Of a stretch of 64,000 nt of DNA, positions 44,689-55,300 are shown in pieces (the first letter of the stretch is position 1; each line of letters starts with the position of its first letter). This DNA comes from Panicum virgatum (Eukaryota > Streptophyta > Magnoliopsida > Poales > Poaceae): the NCBI RefSeq assembly GCF_016808335.1, contig NC_053139.1:14991819-15055818 (forward strand). Direction: 5' to 3'. The notes beneath the pieces were generated by a model. It was not told the origin of the DNA and did not search any database. It worked only from the letters and a program-made list of their open reading frames with translations. The position numbers and the translations under genes are program-made.

Positions 44689-46788
44689 ATGCAAGTCTGT
44701 GGCGACGCCATGCGCATTGCGGCGATGGATGGCACCGTGCTGTGCGCCGCCAACCACGTGCCCCTGACGCCCATCAGCTTCCTTGAGCGCGCCGCTCTCG
44801 TCTACCCCGACCGCCCGGCCATCGTCGCAGCATCCGGTCGTCTCTCCGGCGCGCCGCCGCGCACTTGGCGCGAAACTCGGGCGCGCTGCACCCGCCTCGC
44901 CGGAGCTCTCGCCGGACTCGGCGTCGCGCGCCACGACGTGGTAATTTAGAGACAGTAAACTGGTTTTCTTATCATCCACGAGCAGCTAGTAGCTGTAGTT
45001 CTGTAATAGTCAGTAATCTTTTTTTTTTGAAAGAATAGTCAGTAATCTTAGCCATTTCTTGCTCTCTTAGAAGGGTGACTTAGTAAGATTTTTTTTTCCC
45101 GTAGTAATATGCGTTATGCAGAGGCTGCTGCGTCAAGAATCAAACTTGGCATCAAGACTAAGAAATTTAGTGATTCAGATTTGGAGCATCTGTCACGTTT
45201 GGTAAGGTACTAGCATCATAAGCCGGCTATGGACAACTTCCTTTTGTTTTGCAGGTCGCCGTGTTGGCGCAAAATATTCCTGCGATGTACGAGCTCCACT
45301 TCGGCATCCCCATGGCCGGCGCCGTCATCTGCGCGCTCAACTCGCGCCTTGACGCCACCATGGCGTCGGTCCTGCTGCAGCACTCGGAGCCCAAGGTCAT
45401 CTTCGTCGACTACGCTCTGCTCGACGTCGCAAAAGAAGCTCTCAGCCTCGTGAGTAAGGCCGCCGGAGCTCGGCCGCCCCATGTGGTGCTTATCAAAGAG
45501 CTTCTCGACAAATCGCCGTCACCTAACGATCCCCAAGCGAACGAGAGAACATCGGTTTAAGCCTATCATCACTACGACGAGTATGAGGCGCTCATCAGCA
45601 ATGGCGGGTCGCCGGACTTCAGAATCCGGCGGCCGGCCGACGAGAACGAGCCGATAGCCCTCAACTACACGTCAGGGCGCTTACCTGAACAGCGTCGCGA
45701 CCGTGCTCATGAACGAGATGGTGGGCGCGCCGGTCTACCTGTGGACCGTGCCGATGTTCCACTGCAACGGCTGGTGCCTCGTGTGGGGCGTCGCGGCCAA
45801 GGCCGGAACCAACGTCTGCCTCCGCAAGGTCACCGCCGCCGCCATCTTCGACAGCATCGCACGGCATGGAGTGACGCACATGGGCGGCGCGCCGACGGTG
45901 CTGAGCATGATCGTTAACGCCGCCGCGGAGGAGCGGAAGCCGCTGCCCAGCGGGAGGCCGCCGGTCACGGTCAAGGCCGGCGGGGCGCCGCCGCTGCCAC
46001 AGGTGCTGCTGCGGATGGAGGCGCTTGGGTTCCTCGTCATCCACGGGTACGGCCTGACGGAGACGTACGGCCCGGCCACGGTCTGCGCGTGGAAGCCCGA
46101 GTGGGACGCGCTGCCGCCGGAGCAGCGGGCGAGCGTCAGGTCCCGGCAGGGGCTCCACCACCTGGGGCTGGTGGTGGACGTGAAGGACCCCGCGACGATG
46201 CGGAGCGTGCCGGCGGACGGGCGCGCCGTGGGGGAGGTGATGCTCCGCGGCAACACGGTGATGAGCGGGTACTACAAGGACGCGGCGGCGACGGCGGAGG
46301 CCCTGGCCGGCGGGTGGCTCCGGTCGGGCGACCTGGCGGTCCGGCACGGCGACGGGTACGTGAAGATCGTGGACCGGTGCAAGGACACCATCATCTCCGG
46401 CGGGGAGAACATCAGCACGATCGAGGTGGCGGCGGCGCTGTTCGCGCACCCCGCCGTGGCAGAGGCGGCGGTGGTCGGGCGGCCGGATGAGTACTGGGGC
46501 GAGACGCCGTGCGCGTTCGTGAAGCTCCGGGACGGCGGCGGCGCCGGGGGGAGCGTGGGTGCGGAGGAGGTGATCGCCTTCTGCCGGGCGCGGCTGCCAC
46601 GCTACATGGCGCCGCGAACGGTGGTGTTCGTCGCGGAGCTGCCCAAGACGGCGACGGGGAAGGTGCAGAAGGTCGCGCTGCGGGAGAGGGCCAGGGCCAT
46701 GGGCAGCATCTCCGGCTCCATTTCCAGGCAACAGCTAGGAGCTGGATCAGAATCAGAGTCAGGAAGAGGAACAAGGAGCCAGCTCTGA
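44689..46788 (+). pseudogene. Acyl-activating enzyme (AMP-binding acyl-CoA ligase), inactivated
   Basis: Similar to plant peroxisomal acyl-activating enzymes of the AAE1/benzoate-CoA ligase group, which adenylate a carboxylic acid and join it to CoA. Exon 1 is 44689-44940 (a second ATG at 44725, MDGTVLCAANH, is likely the true start), intron 44941-45254 (GT...AG), exon 2 from 45255. Seen: YPDRPAIV, the central [10 protein letters not shown] (about 46047), the LRSGD-type [26 protein letters not shown] and [10 protein letters not shown]. Three faults: an in-frame TAA at 45558-45560; loss of the P-loop (after NYTSG at about 45663-45677 the TT-xx-PKGV part is missing); and a resulting frame change, so the C-terminal 361 codons read in another frame from about 45680. 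It ends SQL, at best a weak peroxisomal signal. Confidence 0.85.
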
Positions 46789-47332
46789 TTGTAGGAATCA
46801 CTGATGCTTTCCCAGTAACGAATTCAACTAAGACTCTGGGTGCATTTTTATGTGCGTTGAATGAACTTGTCAATGATATGCTTTGACATGCATGTGTTGG
46901 GATCGTGGCGTCGTAAGTGGCGAAAGGATTGTTAATTAGTATTACTACTCAGCGCTCCAAAATCAACACATGACAAACCTGTAATAATTTCATCCAGAAC
47001 TTTTGTAGTTTGTCTAGTGTGTTTATTTCTAGACTACTATTAAAAGTACAATTGAAAGGATGCCGTGCAAATCAATTGACTAATATACCTGGTCGCTTGC
47101 ATGATCAATTTTGCAATCAGCAAACAATTCAAGATCCCTGCACGAGGAGTTGTTTTGGACATGTGCAGCAAGGTAGTGACAAGCACAAAATTAATATAAT
47201 TCACTGAACAGTTAATTAATTACATGCATGTGCTTTGAGATTGCTGCAACTAGTTCTCAAAAGATCAGGTTTGCTTGAATATGCGTGCTTACTTGCTGGC
47301 TCTCGTACGTTGACCTAATTAAACACGCCTCC
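46789..47332. other. Downstream flank of the pseudogene
   Basis: AT-rich sequence between the pseudogene stop and the solo LTR target site. No gene or element boundary is seen. Confidence 0.5.
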
Positions 47333-47337
47333 CCAGC

Positions 47338-48671
47338 TGTCGGTGTCCCGACCCGGGGGCCCGAATCCCAACTAGTAAATGCTGCGTGTTTCCTCGTCCC
47401 AGATGGTGATGCAAGAGGCAATCACAGTAACGCACGGTTTTATCCTGGTTCCGGCCGCGGTGCCGTACGTCCAGCAAATGGGGTGTGCGAGGGCACTGTA
47501 TTATCTTGCACCCGGGGTGCTTGTAGTAGGGGTTACAAGCGAGGCGAGAGAGGGAGAGAAGCTCCCAAGTCTCTGCTAGAAGTGGAGTCGGTTGGGATGA
47601 GTGCTCAGTAGTGCTGAGAGTTCTCTGAGGAGAAATCAGAGAACTCGATTCCAACCCGGCCTAAGGAAGCCCACCTCCTCCTTTTATAGTCACAAGGAAG
47701 GGCGGTGCACATGAGTGGGGGTATGGAAGTCGTCGTTTTCCCTTAAATCGCGGGGTACAGTGGTCGAACACTGTAGGAAGTGTACTGTGGGAAGGCGGCG
47801 CGCGTCGCTGTCGTCCTGGATTTCGTCCTTGGTCCCGCGGAGATGGCGCCGGTCGTCCTGCAGTATCCCGGCGGTAGTAATGGCGTGGGACGGTCCCGGA
47901 CCCCCTGGTCGGAGTGCGGGCGCGCACACTAGAAGGTCCGGGAGCGCGTGGAAGTCCCGGACCCCACAAGGGGGAAGTCCGGGGTCTCGCCCGTGCGTGC
48001 TGAGTGCCCCTCTCGGAAGGACACGTGACATCGTCGGACCCCTTCCCCAGCGGGAGATGGGTCCGGATGGTGGGTGTCGGCAGAACAGTAACGGGGGCGG
48101 CGCCAACTTGTCTTGTGCCGCGTTGAATGCCCCACAGTGTTGCTACAGCGACCGGGGTGGCTGAGCGGTGACCGGGGTCAGCGAATGGGGCGCCGGTCAC
48201 ATCCGCTGCGGGTGTGGCAGTCTGACGCCGCCCGTCCTTTGAGCCGTGGTGGAGTGGCTGGCCTTTAATGCCTTCGTACGGCGATCGGCTGGGCGGCGGG
48301 GCCGTTTGTCCCTTGTGCCGAGAGATGGCCTCGAGCGAGGCGGAGATTGGCCACCCGCTCGAGGGTATATCCGCTACCCTCGAGCGAGGCGGAGATTGGC
48401 CGCCCGCTCGAGGGTAGATCCGCTACCCTCGAGCGAGGCGGAGATTGCCCAGCGGGTCTGAGAGGGACCCTCGAGCGAGGCGGAGGTCGTCCCGCGGGTT
48501 TGAGGGGGATGCGAATGGGCCGCATGCTGGGCTTCTTTGAGTCCTTCCCTTTCCTCTGAAGGAGAAGTAGGCCGTGGGCCTTCGTGGGCTCAGTCGTCTT
48601 ATCAGGAGTTTGTGTTTTTAAAAGTGATCTTAGTACCCCAATTAGGGTGTCCCTAATTGTGGCACCCGACA
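47338..48671 (-). mobile_element. Solo LTR, 1334 bp
   Basis: Starts TGTCGGTGTCC and ends GCACCCGACA, flanked by perfect ccagc duplications (47333-47337 and 48672-48676). No internal coding is present, so it is a solo LTR, probably of a gypsy element. A minus-strand TATA-like actataaaagg near 47682-47693 suggests minus orientation. It sits between the acyl-activating enzyme pseudogene and the mannanase gene. Confidence 0.8.
48328..48490. repeat. Tandem 49-bp repeats in the solo LTR
   Basis: The core cctcgagcgaggcggagatt begins near 48328, 48377, 48426 and 48468: periods 49, 49 and 42 bp. Each unit also has a gctcgaggg reverse half, so ctcgag palindromes recur. Confidence 0.75.
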
Positions 48672-49395
48672 CCAGCACTAACATGCAAACACGTGAATAC
48701 ATTGGCTTGTTCCCAGAGTGCAGAAGGCATGAACATGAAGCCACCGAGTCTACTGAAGTAGACATGTCTTGCACATGAAAGGAGGCGATGGAGAAACTAT
48801 GCCAGGAACTCTAGGCTTCAGGTAGGTTTGCATTTCATTTCAACCCTCTACAGACAGTAAATCTAGTTCGTAAAATAGCAGCATTATAAGATGAGACACA
48901 AGTGTTACTTGTAACATCGATAGTTCGATACGGTTTCTAAAACCTAAGTTTGACTACAAGTTTTGCTAGAATATACTTACTAGTATGACTACAAGTTCAG
49001 AAACTAATTCCACTACCTGTATAATATAAGTTTGCTATCAAAACTACATAAACACCTAATGAAAAAGTAAAATGTATATACCTCTTTTGGCCATAGCTGA
49101 CCAACACCAACCATATGCTGGAAAATCAAGAACCTGACTGGGCCACCACAGATCAAAACTTCAGCCACCGGAAAATATGAACATGTTTGCTGTCAAAAGT
49201 GGATTCTTCACTAGCAGTCTAGCTCTTAGCTATAATAACAAGATGTTCACTATAAAGATCTCTGTTCACGTTTGCCTCAGCAATGCCATCTTCAAGATTG
49301 ACTCAAGAAATCCCGCTTGTGTTTGACAAAGTGGGGCGCTTCAATATCGACAGTAGATAAATCCCTAGGGCAGTAATGAACATTTCCAGCCAGGG
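48672..49395. other. 3' flank of the mannanase gene
   Basis: AT-rich sequence that should hold the mannanase 3' untranslated region (minus strand). No other gene is seen. Confidence 0.45.
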
Positions 49396-52300
49396 TCATC
49401 CTCTTTTTCCATATAATCTTTGCAGTCGGCATGACTGCTCCTTTATCAACTTATATGTTGAGGGACGATCACGTGCCACCATGGAGAAGCCATCGTTGTA
49501 CATCTGACTCCCTTCAACCATCAATTGCCAAATAAGAGCACCACCTCCTGCCTGCAGCTTTTTTGCTGAATTGTATATTTTATCATAAACAAGTTTTAGA
49601 ACAGTGTCTCCATTGACTGTGCTGTTCACTTCTGGATGCTGGAGGTACCCTACTTCTGAAAACAGGACAGGCTTTCTCAAGATGTATTCACTGTCATTCA
49701 AGTGCGAATCAACCCAGTTAGAAAGGTACATGACTTTTTCTTCCAAGCTTGCTTTCGGTAGCCTGTAAAATGATGCATCAATAACATGGCAGAATGTGCA
49801 ATTAGATCCAGTAAGAAAAATGGGAGTGATACAGACCAGCTATCAGGATAAGCATGAACTGAGGCAAAATCAATATCTTTGACAGCTGAGTTCTGTATGA
49901 AGTCTGAGCAGAGTGAAGCTGCCCAGTCTCCAGGATTGACACCCAGCCTCTCAGATCTGCCAGGGCCATAAAATCCTTCAATACCAACTGTGACAAGATG
50001 CTTCGTGTCCAAACTCTTAACATATGCTGCCATTTCTTCTATCCAAGCCTGCAAATAAACTCCAGAATTAGCCGATAAGGATTTCATCTTTCCACTTTAT
50101 TTAAAAGGAAGGGTTCTTCAAATAGTATGTTACCTGAATATGAGGACCAGATGAATTAGACACGCACCTAGGCTCATTTATGAGTTCCCAAGCAAATATA
50201 GCAGGTTCATCACAGTATTTGATTCCACTATAAGAATTTCTTCTTGTTAATATCACCTGCCAATAACACAATCATATTTGTGTGATGAAATCATGAAAAA
50301 AAAATTATATAAATAATGAAATAGCTAAAATATCTCCAAAGGCAGACTGGCAGTTTTCTTGAATAGTGGCAGCAGCAATGAAGTGAAAAGGTATATATTC
50401 ATTGTAATTTCCCAAATTATATGCACGAGGGTACAGAAAAAGGCTGATTAAAACAAGAGTTAGCCTAAACAGTTATGTTTTTTAGAAAAAATGATCAAAC
50501 ATGTACAGTATGGACGTCTCATAGCACAGGTCTTGGACATTGGACAATCAAGTTGACTCTGATGGCTAGATCTAGATGTGTACGTGAGAGGGAATACAGA
50601 AGGTATCATGGCATATTTATTATATTACTGACATACGTTTAGTACCTTACTATTGAGTGAAGTGGACTGAGCAGTGAAATACATTTTCAATATATGCATT
50701 ATGTAGACGCAAATGGAAGTATATATGTGCACCAACTATATGTGGTTCACTGCAATGATTGTTGCAACTTGCTATAAGCCAAGAACTGCCCATGCAAAAA
50801 CACTAGTAATGCGGTGGGCTGGTGGTTGGTCAGCAAGTAATGGTACCACTACCAGCCAGTCGAGGTTCAAATCCCAGCTTGCACCCAAAAAAATAAAAAA
50901 ATCCCCTTGCTGTGCCTCCCAACAAAATAGTAGGAAGGCTCTTGCCTGTGGTAACAGTGTGGTCATACCAGGGAGTAGTGGCAGTGGTGTCCGGCCTAGG
51001 TTACAAGGCGGTCCTATAGGGTGAGGATGGGGTTCAGAAGTTTTCCCGGCCGGTTTGGCTGGGTTTCTTCTCAGTGCAAAGCCGTGAAGATAGCCCAACT
51101 TAGGTTGGGCTGGGTTTTCACGGCTGGTTTGGTTGGGTTTCTTTAGTGTGGGCCACAACTTAGGTTCCACTAAACCAATGCTGAATGCTGAGAAAATCAG
51201 AAGCAGTACTTAATAAGCTTATGAGTTTGAGAATTGGAATATTAAGAAAATATTGTGTATTTTTTTAGCCAGAGCAAGATTACTTCTTATATGAAACACA
51301 TTATTTGATATTAATTCCGTTGCTGGTTAACTCCGCCTATACTGACTGGAAGACTCTCTCTCCTGAGTCGTCTCAGCATAGCCGGTCCCAAACCCGGGTA
51401 AAGGAGGAGGGTTGCGTTAGGTTTTGACAAACCAGCATAAAAAGTAGCCACTAATGGATTTGAAACCCACAAAAAACTCGTTGGGGCGTAACCCTCTTAG
51501 CGACGCGCTACATCGAAACCTGGGTGTGGTGATAAATGGGCAAGGGCCGGGTCGCCATCCCCCAAAGGCGCATCGTATCGTGACCTGGGTACGATGATAA
51601 GTGAGCAAGGGTCGGGTCGTCACCTGAATGGCGCGCTACATCTACGCCCGGGTGTAGTGAAAAATGAGCAAGGGTCTTCGCACTTCCCTCGACGGGTGCG
51701 AAGGGTAAGGAAGCTAGCCGAGCCAACTAGGATTCGTATAGGTAGCTGGAACGTAGGATCCCTAACGGGTAAGTTGCGAGAGCTAGTTGATGCAGCAATT
51801 AGGAGGCGTGTAAATATTCTATGCGTTCAGGAGACTAAATGGAAGGGGCAGAAGGCGAAGGAGGTTGAGGATACTAGCTTCAAGCTTTGGTACACGGGAG
51901 CAACTCCGGGTAGGAATGGTGTCGGCATCTTGATTGATAAGAGCCTTAAGGATGGAGTCGTAGAGGTTAGAAGGCAAGGTGACCGGATTATCCTAATCCG
52001 GTTGATAGTTGGAGATTCGGTTTTGAATGTGATCAGTGCCTATGCCCCTCAGATAGGGCTTAGTGAGAGCACCAAGATGCAGTTCTGGGAAGATCTAGAT
52101 AGCATGGTTAGTACCGTGCCTACTAGCGAGAAACTCTTCATAGGAGGAGATCTCAACGGTCATATGGTGCGACTAATGTAGGGTTCGAGCGAGTGCACGG
52201 AGGTTTTGGGTATGGTAGCAGGAGTCAAGAGGGGGAAGATGTGTTGAAATTCGCGTTAGCCTACGACTTGTTGATAGCGAATACCGTGTTTAAGAAGAGG

Positions 52301-55300
52301 GAATCACATCTTATGACGTTTCGTACACTCGAGCCAGATCGACTTTATCCTTGCTAGGAGGGAGGATAGACGTGATTGCTTAGATTGTAAGGTGATACCT
52401 GGGGAGTGTGTTGTCCCTCAACACAAGCTTGTGGTGGCGGACTTTCGTCTTCGGGTATGTGTCCACCGGGACAAACGTGCCAAGATTGCGAGAACAAAGT
52501 GGTGGAAGCTTAGAGGGGAAGCGGCACAAGCGTTTAAGGAAAGGATGCTAGGTGAGAGGCCTTGGGAAGAAGGAGAAGACGCAGATGACATATGGCTAAA
52601 GATGGCAACATGTGTTCGGAAGGTGGCCTCAGAGGTGTTTGGCGTGAGTAGGGGAGGCAAACAGGAGGGGAAAGACACCTGGTGGTGGAACGACGAGGTG
52701 CAAAGGGCTATTAAGGAGAAAGAGTATTTCAAGCGCCTCCACATTGACAAGAGTGCAGCCAACATCGAGGGCTATAAATTAGCGAAGAGGGTTGCAAAGC
52801 GAGCTGTGAGTGTAGCAAAGGGTAAGGCGTATGATGACCTGTATCAGCGGCTAGGCACGAAAGAAGGGGAGAAAACATTTATAGGATGGCTAGGATCCGC
52901 GAGCAGAAGACAAGGGACATCAACCAAATCAAATGCATTAAGGATGGGACAGATCGACTGCTAGTGAAGGATGAGGAGATCATGGATAGATGGAGAGAGT
53001 ATTTCGACAAGTTTAATGGGGGAGAATGAGGGCCGTACCCTTGAGTTAGATGACTCTTTTGACGATACCAACAGACGTTTTGTGAGGAGAATTCAGGAGG
53101 TAGAGATCGGGGAGGCTTTGAAGAGGATGAAGGGAGGTAAAGCGATGGGCCCTGATGGTATCCCCATTGAGGTGTGGAGATGCCTAGGAGATAGAGCAAT
53201 AGTATGGTTAACTAAGCTTTTTAATCTCATTTTTCGGTCAAACAAGATGCCGGAAGAATGGAGGAAAAGTATATTAGTATCTATCTTCAAAAACAAGGGC
53301 GATGTTCAAAGTTGTACTAACTACCGTGGGATTAAGCTGATGAGCCATACGATGAAGCTTTGGGAGAGGGTTATCGAGCATCGCCTAAGAAGAGTGACAA
53401 GTGTGACCCAAAACCAATTTGGATTATGCCTGGAAGGTTAATCATGGAGGCGATTTTCTTAATACGACAATTCATGGAGAGATATAGGGAGCAGAAGGAC
53501 TTGCACATGATCTTCATTGACCTTGAGAAGACATATGACAAAGTACCGAGAAATATCATGTGGTGGGCTTTGGAGAAGCACAAAGTCCCAACTAAGTACA
53601 TTACCCTCATTAAGTATATGTACAAGGATGCGACGACGTTTGTCCGGACATGTGATGGCAACACCACTGACTTTCCTATTAACATAGGCCTACACCAGAG
53701 GTCAGCATTGAGCCCTTATTTATTTGCTTTAGTGATGGATGAGGTCACAAGGGATATACAAGGTGAGATCCCTTGGTGTATGCTCTTTGCTGATGATGTG
53801 GTGCTAGTTGACGAGAGTAGGCCAGGGGTTAATAGGAAGTTAGAGCTGTAGAGACGCACGTTAGAGTCGAAAGGGTTCAGACTTAGTAGGACCAAGACCG
53901 AGTACATGATGTGCGATTTCAGCGCGACTAGGCATGAGGGGGGAGACGTTAGTCTAGATGGGCAAGTGGTGGTCCAGAAGGATACTTTTCGGTATTTAGG
54001 ATCGGTGCTACAAAAGGATGGCGACATTGATGAAGATGTTAGGCATAAAATTTCAGCTGGCTGGTTGAAATGGCGGCAAGCTTCTGACATCCTTTGTGAC
54101 AAGAGGGTGCCACAAAAGCTAAAAGACAAATTCTATAGGACAACAATTCGTCCGGCGATGTTATACGGTGCTGAATGTTGGCCTACAAAAAGGCGACATG
54201 TCCAGCAACTGAGTGTAGTAGAGATGCGGATGTTGCGGTGGTTTTGCGGGCACACAAGGAGGGATAGAATCCGGAACGAAGTTATTCGGGATAGAGTCGG
54301 GGTGGCATCAATTGAGGAGAAACTTACCCAGCATCGGTTGAGATGGTTTGGACATGTCCAACGGAGGCCTCCTGAGGCACCGGTGCGTAATGGGGTTCTT
54401 GAGCGGGTCGATAATGTAAAGAGGGGTAGAGGTAGACCTAAACTGACGTGGGATGAGTCGGTTAAGAGAGATCTTAAAAATTGGAATATCTCTAAAGAGA
54501 TAGCTTTGGATAGGAGCGCTTGGAGACTAGCTATCAATGTGCCTGAACCTTGAACTTATTTCTTTCGGGTTTCATCTCTAGCCTACCCCAACTTGCTTGG
54601 GAAAAAAGGCTATGTTGTTGTTGTTATTGTTGTAATTCCGTTGCTGGTTAATATACAGTAGAATCATGACTTGCAGCAAAATCATTATCAAATAATAGTG
54701 TCATGTGCAGAAAGTATTGTTCACGACGTGAACAGTAATAGGGTCCAGATATTATGAAAGATTAGATTAGATTGGTTTGTTATTTCCTTAAATTTAGAGA
54801 TTGGTTTCTTAAGGGTCAAGTCAGCCCATCTCTATATAAGGATGGGATTGTATTTCTTTTGAGGGAGAGAAAAAGCAAGAATTATCAAGAGAGATCCTCA
54901 TCTAACTCCGGGCCTTGAGATTGGGCGCAGCCGCCGCCGGCATCCCCGATCTCAAGTGTCCGGTTCAGCATCCATTTGTCCCTCACAATTCCCCCAATTT
55001 ACCTAGTTTTGCACGGTCCCTGATCAGGGACGTGACAATTGGTATCAGCTTGCTTCGGTTTCGATCATGGCTTCTGCTGCCGGTGATCCATCAACATCGG
55101 TGGAAGATTTGTGCGCCAACATGCTAGAAGATTGTGCAAAGATCAAAGCCTTGCTCCTGAAGTTGAAGGAGAGCTTGCGGCGAGACAAGGCGGCAACACG
55201 GCTTCAAGAAGCAGCACATGGATTCTTGGCCAGGCGACAAGCACGGGCAGCGCTGGCATTGCCACTTTCCGCCGCGGCGGCACAGCAGCAGCTTCAAGAC

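Noticed and set aside
45661..46731. 356-codon open frame antisense to the acyl-activating enzyme
   Set aside because: A mirror frame in very GC-rich coding DNA; its translation is His/Arg/Pro-rich with no known fold.
47285..48200. ORFs in the 47.3-48.2 kb region
   Set aside because: They lie inside the solo LTR bounded by ccagc duplications and have no recognisable domain.
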